NCBI GenBank assembly: GCA_045645905.1
Contig: JAZRJT010000062.1
Coordinates: forward strand, 1 to 8,242
Length of the DNA: 8,242 nucleotides
Reading direction: 5' to 3'
DNA from: SIG440 sp045645905
Lineage (GTDB): Bacteria; Bacillota; Clostridia; Monoglobales; Monoglobaceae
The notes below the pieces were generated by a model. That model saw only the letters and a program-made list of their open reading frames with translations. It was not told the origin of the DNA and made no database searches. Below are positions 1 to 6,717 of the stretch, piece by piece; positions within the stretch are counted from its first letter, which is position 1, and the number at the start of each line of letters is the position of its first letter. The position numbers were made by a program, and so were the translations under genes.

Positions 1-95
1 TATGCCGGTGGCATATCGGTAGCGCAGGATTGCAAAATGCGAGAGCATTTTGGGATGTAGGAAAACACAAGGTGTTTTCACACCGAGGGCCGCAT
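1..95 (+). other. candidate structured RNA or palindromic repeat, left edge
   Basis: Several helices can be drawn. Positions 1-6 pair with 10-15. Positions 33-40 pair with 45-52 as eight base pairs closed by a GAGA (GNRA-type) tetraloop. Positions 61-68 pair with 72-79. Positions 16-20 pair with 82-86 and enclose the last two hairpins, giving a three-way junction. The GNRA loop favours the plus strand as the RNA sense. I do not recognise the class: it lacks the signatures I know for T-box, SAM, lysine, FMN, TPP, c-di-GMP or RNase P RNAs. Alternatives are a dispersed repeat, or the tail of a truncated upstream gene (plus frame 1 is open to a TAG at 58-60; frame 3 and one minus frame are also open). 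No plus-strand terminator follows it. Confidence 0.35.
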
Positions 96-99
96 GGAT

Positions 100-135
100 A
101 AAAAGAAAAAAGCACTCAGCAACAACGCTAAGTGC
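100..135 (-). terminator. intrinsic terminator of tRNA-Pro
   Basis: Read on the minus strand, a 9-bp stem (135-127 with 120-112, one G-U pair) with a six-base loop is followed directly by a T-rich tract, six T then C then five T (111-100). It begins three bases beyond the encoded CCA end of the tRNA gene, as expected for its terminator. The plus strand has no T-run after the stem, so it works in one direction only. Confidence 0.85.
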
Positions 136-137
136 AA

Positions 138-214
138 TGGTCGAGGCGACAGGATTCGAACCTGCGGCCCCCTGGTCCCAAACCAGGTGCGCTACCAAAC
201 TGCGCCACGCCTCG
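138..214 (-). tRNA. tRNA-Pro (anticodon UGG)
   Basis: This is a complete 77-nt tRNA gene on the minus strand, including an encoded CCA end (138-140). The acceptor stem is a perfect 7 bp (208-214 with 142-148). The D arm contains TTTGGTAGCGC and the T loop contains the TTCGAATC signature. The anticodon stem-loop has five pairs (183-187 with 171-175) and the loop TTTGGGA, which places the anticodon TGG at 180-178. UGG decodes proline codons, CCA/CCG and by wobble others. It is a single-gene unit: a consensus promoter lies just upstream and a terminator just downstream, and it is divergent from the MATE gene. Confidence 0.97.
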
Positions 215-238
215 GTATGTTAAATTGTCAACTATATT

Positions 239-267
239 ATTATACACGATGTATTTATTTTTGTCAA
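239..267 (-). promoter_or_regulatory. sigma-A promoter of tRNA-Pro
   Basis: On the minus strand TTGACA (267-262) and TATAAT (244-239) are separated by exactly 17 bases, both full consensus. Initiation would fall near position 232, leaving about 18 leader bases before the mature tRNA 5' end at 214. Such a strong, unregulated-looking promoter fits a stable RNA gene. Confidence 0.88.
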
Positions 268-346
268 GAACTAAATTAGTTAATATTTTTTTATGTGTAA
301 ATGTATAAATCTATATTTTAGACAAGATAAAATTTATGTTATCACC

Positions 347-375
347 TTGACTTTATGCCGAGGCAAGAATATAAT
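347..375 (+). promoter_or_regulatory. sigma-A promoter of the MATE gene
   Basis: TTGACT (347-352) and TATAAT (370-375) are separated by 17 bases, and transcription should start near 382, about 34 bases before the GTG start. The spacer contains a small palindrome, TGCC-GA-GGCA (356-365), exactly between the two boxes, which could be a repressor half-site pair or chance. The rest of the 215-415 intergenic stretch is AT-rich, and apart from this promoter and the tRNA promoter I see nothing else in it. Confidence 0.8.
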
Positions 376-402
376 TATCAAAGTGTAAAAACATAATTTG
401 CC

Positions 403-408
403 GGAGGT
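403..408 (+). promoter_or_regulatory. ribosome binding site fixing the GTG start of MATE
   Basis: GGAGGT lies seven bases before GTG at 416-418. An in-frame TTG at 398 lies upstream of this site and has no ribosome binding site of its own, so the GTG is the start. Confidence 0.85.
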
Positions 409-415
409 AATTACT

Positions 416-1780
416 GTGAAAAGAAAAACTGATGCAATAGATATGGTAAACGGTTCAATTTTCAAAAGTGTGGTAGCTTTTGTTATTCCGCTCATCCTGG
501 GCAACATCCTGCAGCTTCTGTACAATGCGGCAGATATAATAGTTGTGAGCCGCTATGCGGGAAGCAAAGCTATGGCATCGGTAGGTGCAACCGGAAGCCT
601 TTGTTCACTTATTATAAGCCTTTTTATCGGGCTTACCGCAGGTGCAAGTGTTGTTGTGTCGCGGTGTTACGGTGCCCGTGATGAAAAGGGTGTACATAAA
701 GCAGTTCACACCTCGATTGCCATTGGTATAGTGGCAGGCATTATTGCATCGACTATCGGTGTTTTATGTTCGGGCTATTTTTTAAGGCTTATGGGAACTC
801 CCGAGGGAGAAGTTTTAGACGGCGCCGTACTTTATATGAAAATATATTTTATAGGTGTTCCTGCAGCTCTTATATATAACTTTGGGGCTTCAATATTAAG
901 AGCAACAGGCGATACCCGCCGTCCTTTGTATATTCTTGCATTTTCGGGCATTGTAAATGTTGTTTTAAATCTGATATTTGTAATATGCTTGAATATGAGT
1001 GTTGATGGTGTTGCTATTGCAACCGCTGTGTCAAATTATATTTCTGCAATTTTAGTAGTATGCATTCTTGTAAGAGCAGACGGGGTGCACCGCCTTAATC
1101 TTAAAAAGTTAAAATTTTATAAAAACGAACTTGTGTCAATTGTTAAAATAGGTTTGCCTGCAGGAGTTCAGAGCTCACTTTTTGCTGTTGCCAATACCCT
1201 TATTCAGTCTTCGGTAAATACCTTTGGTACAGCTGCGATTGCGGGGGCTGCGGCGTCAGGTAATATTGAAGGCTTTGTGTATACGGCTATGAATGCTTTT
1301 TATCAGGCGGCAATAACGGGTGTAAGCCAAAACTATGGTGCAAAAAATGAGAAAGGTCTGCGAAAAACAGTAAAGGTTTGCGCCGCAAGCGTGGCAGTTG
1401 TAGGATTTTCTCTCGGTCTTGCAACGGTAATTTTTGCCCGCCCGCTTCTTGGTATATATATTGTTGACTCTCAAGAAGCCATAGATTTTGGTTTAACAAG
1501 AATGTTATTTGTGGGGCTCCCGTATTTTCTGTGCGGTATAATGGAAGTTCAGGCGGGTCAACTTCGCGGTCTTGGTTATTCCACAACCGCAATGATAAAT
1601 TCTCTTGTGGGTGCATGCGGGTTCAGAATACTTTGGATAATGCTTGTACTACCATTAAATCACACACCTGAGATACTGTTCCTTTGTTGGCCGATTTCAT
1701 GGATTCTTGTAATAATTATGCATTTTGTATGCTATAAAGCTGTTAAGAAAAAAGCTTTGGCAAAAATGTATGAAGAATAA
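416..1780 (+). CDS. MATE family multidrug/Na+ antiporter
   Basis: This 454-residue inner-membrane protein of the MATE (MatE, MOP superfamily) type has the usual length for the family and about twelve hydrophobic segments. The two-fold internal repeat is visible: the loop VVVSRCYGARDEKG (79-92) in the first half matches TGVSQNYGAKNEKG (301-314) in the second. LRATGDTRRP (161-170) is the conserved stretch after the fifth segment, and QLRGLG (382-387) is its second-half counterpart. Family members export cationic drugs or metabolites in exchange for Na+ or H+; the substrate here cannot be read from sequence. The start is GTG, chosen because of the ribosome binding site at 403-408. The gene appears monocistronic, with its own promoter and a terminator shared with the convergent phosphate transporter gene. 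No regulator gene is adjacent. Confidence 0.93.
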   Translation: MKRKTDAIDMVNGSIFKSVVAFVIPLILGNILQLLYNAADIIVVSRYAGSKAMASVGATGSLCSLIISLFIGLTAGASVVVSRCYGARDEKGVHKAVHTSIAIGIVAGIIASTIGVLCSGYFLRLMGTPEGEVLDGAVLYMKIYFIGVPAALIYNFGASILRATGDTRRPLYILAFSGIVNVVLNLIFVICLNMSVDGVAIATAVSNYISAILVVCILVRADGVHRLNLKKLKFYKNELVSIVKIGLPAGVQSSLFAVANTLIQSSVNTFGTAAIAGAAASGNIEGFVYTAMNAFYQAAITGVSQNYGAKNEKGLRKTVKVCAASVAVVGFSLGLATVIFARPLLGIYIVDSQEAIDFGLTRMLFVGLPYFLCGIMEVQAGQLRGLGYSTTAMINSLVGACGFRILWIMLVLPLNHTPEILFLCWPISWILVIIMHFVCYKAVKKKALAKMYEE

Positions 1781-1805
1781 GGTATTTCAGCAGTAATGAT
1801 ATGCA

Positions 1806-1835
1806 AAACGGGAAGATGAATACATCTTCCCGTTT
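1806..1835. terminator. shared bidirectional terminator, MATE / Na-Pi transporter
   Basis: A perfect 13-bp stem (1806-1818 with 1823-1835) with an AATA loop lies 25 bases after the MATE stop and 10 bases after the stop of the convergent Na/Pi gene. AAA/TTT ends of the stem give short T-runs in both directions, followed by AT-rich sequence on the plus side. The T-tracts are modest, so efficiency is uncertain. Confidence 0.78.
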
Positions 1836-1845
1836 AATATTTGAT

Positions 1846-3606
1846 TTAAATTGCGTATTTTTCTTTATAGAATTGATACATATCTTCAAATGATGCGTTG
1901 GGATTTTCCTTGACATTTTTGAGATATTCGTGAGTTTCAAACGAATCGTGGGCGATTTCTATAAGGCAAACTGCAATGTTTGAACAATGGTCAGCAACTC
2001 TTTCGTAGTTGGTAAGAAGGTCTGAAAGTATGAAGCCCAGCTCCATTGTACAGTCGCCTTGCTTAAGACGTAAAATATGATTGCTTTTGATTTTGCGTTT
2101 TAAACGGTCAATAACCTGTTCAAGAGGTTCTACGTTTGTTGCTACCGACAAATCTTCATCAATGAGTGCATTGGTTGCAAGGCCCAGAACCTCAAGAGAT
2201 GCGGCAGTAATAATTTTAATGTCCTTTTGTGCCTGCGGCGAGAATGAGATACCTTTTTCGTGCATTTCCTGAGCAACCTCGGCAATGTTTACCGCGTGGT
2301 CAGAAATTCTTTCGATATCTCCTATGCAGTGAAGAAGTTCTGTCACAACTTTACTGTCCTTTGATGACATATTGTTTGCTGCAATTTTTATAAGATAGGT
2401 ACTGGTTTTATCCTCGTATCTATCAACCAGCTTTTCAAGTTCCATAATTTCGTTAAACTTTTCGGAACTGTAGTCTGCCATAAGATCAGTTGCCATTGTA
2501 AACGAATCTGTCGAGATTTTTGCCATATCGCAAACAAGCTCGCGACACTTTTCAACAGCAAATGCAGGAATATCAAGAAATCTTTCGTCCAGGGTGTCAA
2601 ATACATCTGTCTGACGTATTTTTTGATTGCCCTTGATGGTTTTGATGGCAAGCTTCTCAATCATCGAACAGAATGGCATAAGAATAATAGTTGATATTAT
2701 ATTAAAAAGTGTATGCGAAATTGCGATGGTGAAAACCGTTGACTGAGAATTCATAAATGGGTCAAGAAGGTCTGTTGTATAGTATATCAGATAGAAAACA
2801 GCTGTTACGACAATAACACCCAGCATTTTTATATACAGGCAGGAAAAAGCAACTTGCTTTGATTCAGTATTACCGCTGATAGAGGATATGATAGGGGTAA
2901 TTGTTGTTCCTATATTCATACCCAAAAGGACAGGAAGAGCGGTTGAATGGGGAATAACGCAGGAAAGTGCCAATGCCTGAAGAATACCGACCGATGCGGA
3001 TGAACTTTGGATAATGGCTGTGAAAATTGTTCCTACAATTATACCCATAATGGGATTTGAAAACATAGTAAGCATATTAGTGAAGGTTTCGTTGTCCTTA
3101 AGACCTTCAACAGCGCCACTCATAGATTCCATTCCAAACATAAGGACCGCAAAGCCCAGAAAAATAGTGCCAAGATTCTTTTTAGCATCCGATTTGGACA
3201 TCATTGTCATAACAACGCCGATTGCAGCGAGAATTGGTGTAAATGATTCTGGTTTAAGAAGTTTTAAAAATACGGTCGAACCATCAATACCTGTAAGGCT
3301 CAGCAACCACGCAGTAACGGTGGTGCCGATATTTGCGCCCATAATGGTGCTGATTGTCTGCCCCAGAGTCATAATGCCTGAATTAACAAAACCAACAAGC
3401 ATAACCGTTGTGGCAGATGAACTCTGGATAATGGCGGTTACTATAAAGCCAAGTAAAAAACCAAGGATTCTTGTTGAGGTCAGTTTTGCGAGAATGGATT
3501 CAAGCTTTCCTCCCGCAAGTTTTTTAAGGCCGTCACCCATAACGTCCATTCCGTAAAGAAAGAGTGCAAGACCGCCTATAAGTGCTAAAATTGAAAAAAT
3601 ATCCAT
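1846..3606 (-). CDS. Na+/phosphate cotransporter family protein with PhoU domain
   Basis: This 586-residue membrane protein joins a Na/Pi-cotransporter (NptA/YjbB-like, SLC34-related) domain to a cytoplasmic PhoU-like domain. The transporter part shows the duplicated signatures: TAIIQSSSATT (57-67) and TAIIQSSSASV (196-206), plus GANIGTTVTA (90-99) and GMNIGTTITP (229-238). The N-terminus (GGLALFLYGMDVMGDGLKKL, 11-30) is typical of the family. From about residue 340 the sequence becomes helical and soluble, with two PhoU repeats marked by DIERISDHAVNIAE (430-443) and NYERVADHCSNIAV (533-546), the motifs that bind metal in PhoU. The likely role is Na+-coupled phosphate movement, with PhoU sensing or gating; in E. 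coli YjbB this is export. The start is the ATG at 3606-3604, with AGGAG six bases upstream; the frame stays open 17 codons further but without a ribosome binding site. No pst genes are nearby. Confidence 0.93.
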   Translation of the reverse strand: MDIFSILALIGGLALFLYGMDVMGDGLKKLAGGKLESILAKLTSTRILGFLLGFIVTAIIQSSSATTVMLVGFVNSGIMTLGQTISTIMGANIGTTVTAWLLSLTGIDGSTVFLKLLKPESFTPILAAIGVVMTMMSKSDAKKNLGTIFLGFAVLMFGMESMSGAVEGLKDNETFTNMLTMFSNPIMGIIVGTIFTAIIQSSSASVGILQALALSCVIPHSTALPVLLGMNIGTTITPIISSISGNTESKQVAFSCLYIKMLGVIVVTAVFYLIYYTTDLLDPFMNSQSTVFTIAISHTLFNIISTIILMPFCSMIEKLAIKTIKGNQKIRQTDVFDTLDERFLDIPAFAVEKCRELVCDMAKISTDSFTMATDLMADYSSEKFNEIMELEKLVDRYEDKTSTYLIKIAANNMSSKDSKVVTELLHCIGDIERISDHAVNIAEVAQEMHEKGISFSPQAQKDIKIITAASLEVLGLATNALIDEDLSVATNVEPLEQVIDRLKRKIKSNHILRLKQGDCTMELGFILSDLLTNYERVADHCSNIAVCLIEIAHDSFETHEYLKNVKENPNASFEDMYQFYKEKYAI

Positions 3607-3647
3607 ACTTATCTCCTTTTCTCTTGTAGTAAAACTTCTCCATTTAT

Positions 3648-3656
3648 AATATAACA
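3648..3656 (-). promoter_or_regulatory. probable extended -10 promoter of the Na/Pi transporter gene
   Basis: On the minus strand TGT followed by TATATT (3656-3648) forms an extended -10 element about 40 bases before the ATG. Upstream is a T/A-rich tract with no good -35 hexamer at 17 bases. The 3607-3772 intergenic region is very AT-rich and also carries the divergent peptidase promoter; no Pho-box-like direct repeats are evident. Confidence 0.5.
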
Positions 3657-3714
3657 CATAAAAATAAAAAAATAAAGGATTTTATTATAAATATTTTTAT
3701 AATATTACTTTTTC

Positions 3715-3743
3715 TTGACGGAAAAACTTTAATGGGGTATAAT
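3715..3743 (+). promoter_or_regulatory. sigma-A promoter of the M42 peptidase operon
   Basis: TTGACG (3715-3720) and TATAAT (3738-3743) are separated by 17 bases. Transcription would begin near 3750, giving a leader of only about 23 bases, too short for a riboswitch or attenuator. It is the only convincing promoter before the terminator at 7097-7141, so the four following genes should be one transcript. Confidence 0.85.
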
Positions 3744-3760
3744 AAATTAATTAAAGAAAA

Positions 3761-3764
3761 AGGA
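3761..3764 (+). promoter_or_regulatory. ribosome binding site choosing the second ATG of peptidase 1
   Basis: AGGA (within AAAAAGGA) ends eight bases before the ATG at 3773 but only two bases before the in-frame ATG at 3767. The downstream ATG is therefore the more likely start. Confidence 0.7.
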
Positions 3765-3772
3765 TAATGCTT

Positions 3773-4804
3773 ATGAATAATATTAAGGAAATAACAAAGA
3801 GCCTTCTTTCTGTCCCCGGGATTACGGGATATGAAAGGGATTTTGCAGAGTTTGTCTGCAGAAAACTGAAAAAATACTGTCCTGATGCATATGTTACAAA
3901 AGCAAATTGCGTTTTGGGCACTATGCCGTCAACGAATGCCGATGCACCTGTGATTTTGATAGAGGCACATCTTGACAGAATAGGGCTTATTGTATCAGGG
4001 GTTGATGAATGCGGTTTTGTGTCATTCAAGACTCTGGGCGGGGTTGACGAGCGGATTCTCCCTGCGTGCGAAGTTCGAATTTTGGGCAAGGATGAAGTAT
4101 TTGGAATAATAGGTGCAAAGCCCCCGCATCTTATGGCAAAATCCGAAGAAAAGCAAGGTCTTAAGGTTGAAGATATGCTTATAGACACAGGACTTGGAGA
4201 GGAAGCGAGTGAGTTGATTTCAGTTGGCGACCCGATTATGCTTGAAGGGGATTTTTGTGAATTAATGAATGATAGAATTTCATCTGTGGCACTGGACAAC
4301 AGATTGTCTATGGCGGCGGTTTTTGCGGTTTTAGAACAGTTAAAAGATAAAGAACTGCCATATAATTTATGCGTTGCCTTTGCTTCGGGCGAGGAACAGG
4401 GACTTCAGGGGGCATACACCATAGTAAACCAATGTCAGCCCGACCTTGCCATTGTTGTTGACGTGACCTATGGTGAAACACCTGATGCCTGCGGGAGTGA
4501 TACGTTCCATCTGGGCAGTGGTACGGCAATTTGTCGTGGCCCCAATGTTCATTATGAAATGACAAAGAATGTTATGAAGATTGCAAAAGAAAAGGGAATA
4601 CCATATGAAATCGAGGTTGCACCGCGAAGTACTGGTACAAACGCATGGGCAATTCAGATATCCGGTAGTGGTGTTCCGTGCATCGTGCTTTCTATTCCTC
4701 TTAGATATATGCATACTTCTGTGGAAACGGTAGATTTAAATGATGCCGAAAATATATGCAGATTGATTTATGAAATAATTTGCGGAGGTGAGGTCATTGC
4801 TTAA
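3773..4804 (+). CDS. M42 family metallopeptidase, paralog 1 (active type)
   Basis: This 343-residue cytoplasmic aminopeptidase belongs to the M42 family (FrvX/YsdC/TET, glutamyl aminopeptidase-like). The N-terminus VPGITGYE (14-21) is the family opening. The dinuclear metal ligands are all present: H66 in EAHLDRIG, D175 in ALDNR, E208 in GEEQGLQG (with E207 as the general base), D230 in VVDVTYG and H314 in RYMHTSVE. KPPHL (116-120) and STGTNAW (286-292) are further family blocks. One oddity is that the usual HMDEVG/HLDEIG segment reads HLDRIG, with R69 replacing the acidic residue. Family members remove N-terminal residues from peptides as large oligomers. This is the first gene of the operon. 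It overlaps paralog 2 by eight bases, suggesting coupled translation. Peptide specificity cannot be deduced. Confidence 0.92.
   Translation: MNNIKEITKSLLSVPGITGYERDFAEFVCRKLKKYCPDAYVTKANCVLGTMPSTNADAPVILIEAHLDRIGLIVSGVDECGFVSFKTLGGVDERILPACEVRILGKDEVFGIIGAKPPHLMAKSEEKQGLKVEDMLIDTGLGEEASELISVGDPIMLEGDFCELMNDRISSVALDNRLSMAAVFAVLEQLKDKELPYNLCVAFASGEEQGLQGAYTIVNQCQPDLAIVVDVTYGETPDACGSDTFHLGSGTAICRGPNVHYEMTKNVMKIAKEKGIPYEIEVAPRSTGTNAWAIQISGSGVPCIVLSIPLRYMHTSVETVDLNDAENICRLIYEIICGGEVIA
4784..4789 (+). promoter_or_regulatory. ribosome binding site for the TTG start of peptidase 2
   Basis: GGAGGT lies inside the 3' end of peptidase gene 1, seven bases before TTG at 4797-4799. The in-frame GTG at 4788 lies within the site itself and is unlikely to be the start. 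The resulting N-terminus, MLKKLTEAFGVSGYE, fits the M42 family well. Confidence 0.75.
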
Positions 4805-5810
4805 AAAATTGACAGAAGCATTTGGTGTTTCGGGTTATGAAACCGATGTCCGCAATATTATAATGAATGAACTACAAAATTGTGAAGTGGATATATCTGT
4901 TGATAGTATGGGCAATATGCTTGTATTTAAACTTGCGGAGGATAATCCTGATGCAAAGACAATTTTACTTTCTGCTCATATGGACGAGGTAGGGTTCATC
5001 GTCACAGACATTACAGACGATGGTTATATAAAATTTGCATCGGTTGGTGGTATTGACCCGCGTATTCTTATATCAAAAAGGGTGTGTGTAAACGGAAGGA
5101 AGGGTGTTATAGGTTTAAAGCCTATCCACTTGACCACTAAAGAAGAACGTAAAACTACTCCAAGTGAGGATAAGCTCTTTGTGGATATCGGTGCAAAGAC
5201 CAAAGCCGATGCCGAGACTGTTGTTCAAAAGGGCGATTATTTTGGCTTTGACAGCAGGTATGTAGAGTTTGGCAATCAGATAAAGGCAAAGGCACTTGAT
5301 GACAGACTCGGCTGTGCAATTATGATTGAAATGCTTAAAAAGAAATGGAATGTTAATCTGGTATGTGCCTTTACCGTTCAGGAAGAGGTTGGTTTGCGTG
5401 GTGCAAAGGTTGTGGCAAAGGGTATTAATCCCGATTACGCAGTAGTTATAGAGGGAACTACCTGTAATGATATGACGAGCATCCCTGAAAATCTTCGGGT
5501 TACTAAATCAGGAAATGGTGCGGCGATTTCAATTCTTGACTCTGCCAGCAAGGCAGACAGAGCGTTGGTTGATTTGCTGATTTCTGCAGCGGAATTAAGA
5601 AGTATCCCGTGGCAATTCAAAGCGTCAACCACTGGCGGAAACGATGCAGGCTCAATTTATCTTGTTGACGGCGGTATTAAAACAGCTTCGGTTTCGGTGC
5701 CCTGCAGGTATATTCATTCCCCTGTATGCGTTATGAACAAGGCGGATTTTGAATCCTGCCAAAGAATAATAGAAGGCTTTCTTGAGGATTGCGGAAAGGA
5801 CGAAAGATGA
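4797..5810 (+). CDS. M42 family metallopeptidase, paralog 2 (active type)
   Basis: This 337-residue M42 aminopeptidase is the most canonical of the three. It opens with LTEAFGVSGYE (5-15). Metal ligands are H61 in SAHMDEVG, D168 in ALDDR, E197 in QEEVGLRG, E219 in VIEGTT (the Asp/Glu position) and H307 in RYIHSPV; E196 is the catalytic base. KPIHLTTKEERK (108-119) and TTGGNDAG (278-285) are conserved blocks. It should cleave N-terminal residues from short peptides in the cytoplasm, probably as a TET-type oligomer. The start is TTG 4797, eight bases inside paralog 1, and the stop overlaps the ATG of paralog 3 in an ATGA, so all three are translationally coupled. Names such as FrvX or cellulase CelM are often attached to such proteins, but there is no sign here of fructose or cellulose metabolism. 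Confidence 0.94.
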   Translation: MLKKLTEAFGVSGYETDVRNIIMNELQNCEVDISVDSMGNMLVFKLAEDNPDAKTILLSAHMDEVGFIVTDITDDGYIKFASVGGIDPRILISKRVCVNGRKGVIGLKPIHLTTKEERKTTPSEDKLFVDIGAKTKADAETVVQKGDYFGFDSRYVEFGNQIKAKALDDRLGCAIMIEMLKKKWNVNLVCAFTVQEEVGLRGAKVVAKGINPDYAVVIEGTTCNDMTSIPENLRVTKSGNGAAISILDSASKADRALVDLLISAAELRSIPWQFKASTTGGNDAGSIYLVDGGIKTASVSVPCRYIHSPVCVMNKADFESCQRIIEGFLEDCGKDER

Positions 5811-6697
5811 TAAAAGAAATTTTTGAAACATTTTCGCCTTCGGGAAACGAAGAAGGTATAAGGGAACTGCTGAAAAAACAACTCAGTGGCATATTTGAAA
5901 AAATTGAAACAGACAACCTGGGCAACCTGATTGCAAGCTCGGGTGATGATAGTCTTTGTGTTGAGTGCGGTATGGACAGCACAGGAATTATGGTTGTTTC
6001 AAAAACAGACAATCGGTTATATTTTGCTTCCGTAGGTACAATAAAACCTATAGACTTGGCAGACAGAACGATAGTTTTTAGCAACGGCTGTACGGGCACA
6101 GTAAAATATGATGATGAACTTGATTTAAAATCGGCAAAAATTTCCGATTTGTATATTGAAATGGATACTGTTGATATCAGTATCGGTGATTTCGGAGCGG
6201 TTGTTTCTGAATTTTATGAGGACGAGTGTGGTTTCTCGGGATATGAATTAAAAAATCGTATCGGTTTAGTTGCGGTTTGCAGTGCTTTTAAAGTGGTTGG
6301 CGAGGTAGAAAATGTAACCCTTTTGTTTTCTGCACAAAAACGACTTGGGGCAAGAGGAATTCGTGCATTTTTCGGGACTCATAGCTTTGACAAGATAATT
6401 ACCGTTGATGCTTGCACAAATGATGGTTGCGTGGTTGTTGCCAAGGATGCAAGGGCGGTGGCATCGGTAGACACCAGAAAAGAGCTTGAAGAAATTGTGA
6501 CCGAAAAGAATTTGGATGCCGAAACCGCAGTGTGTGATGATGATTTTGGCATTGAACAAATTTTAATAACCGACAACCTTTGCGGCGCGGTTGGTATATC
6601 GGTTCTTTGTGAAGAGGGCGAATCCCAAAGAGTTAACAAAACAGATTTTGATACAGCGGTTAAGTTGCTGACAGAAATTTTAAACAAAAACAGATAA
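5807..6697 (+). CDS. M42 peptidase-like protein, predicted catalytically inactive
   Basis: This 296-residue protein is clearly derived from the M42 family but degenerate at the active site. Aligned to paralog 2, TFSPSGNEEGIRELL (8-22), LYFASVGTIKP (71-81), ELKNRIG (147-153), FSAQKRLGARG (174-184) and NKTDF (277-281) follow the family order. The ligand His of the HMD motif is G55 (CGMDSTG, D57 kept), the bridging Asp is K149, both Glu of EEVGLRG are K178 and R179, and the C-terminal His is about E270. Only the Asp/Glu ligand (D201) survives. The KPxHL block and the GGNDAG block are missing, which explains most of the 40-residue deficit. The frame is intact, the ribosome binding site is good (AAAGGA, six bases before ATG) and the gene is coupled by ATGA to paralog 2. 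I infer a maintained pseudoenzyme, perhaps a structural or regulatory subunit, not a decaying pseudogene. Confidence 0.85.
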   Translation: MIKEIFETFSPSGNEEGIRELLKKQLSGIFEKIETDNLGNLIASSGDDSLCVECGMDSTGIMVVSKTDNRLYFASVGTIKPIDLADRTIVFSNGCTGTVKYDDELDLKSAKISDLYIEMDTVDISIGDFGAVVSEFYEDECGFSGYELKNRIGLVAVCSAFKVVGEVENVTLLFSAQKRLGARGIRAFFGTHSFDKIITVDACTNDGCVVVAKDARAVASVDTRKELEEIVTEKNLDAETAVCDDDFGIEQILITDNLCGAVGISVLCEEGESQRVNKTDFDTAVKLLTEILNKNR

Positions 6698-6717
6698 TTG
6701 AATCAGAGGTTGATGTT

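Noticed and set aside
21..52. Possible tRNA-Cys remnant (GCA within TTGCAAA)
   Set aside because: The flanking bases do not form an anticodon stem and there is no T arm; the bases instead pair in the GAGA-loop hairpin.
94..279. Open frame of 61 codons starting MDKKKKALSNN
   Set aside because: It runs antisense through the tRNA-Pro gene and its terminator and promoter, and has no ribosome binding site or family similarity.
398..415. TTG at 398 as start of the MATE gene
   Set aside because: It would place the GGAGGT ribosome binding site inside the coding region; GTG 416 is correctly spaced from it.
3014..3556. 180-codon open frame on the plus strand inside the Na/Pi transporter gene
   Set aside because: It is an antisense shadow of a well-supported conserved gene and has no ribosome binding site.
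3751..4299. 182-codon minus-strand frame opposite peptidase 1
   Set aside because: It is a shadow of the M42 coding frame: Ser/Pro-rich composition with no domain, and it overlaps the operon promoter region.
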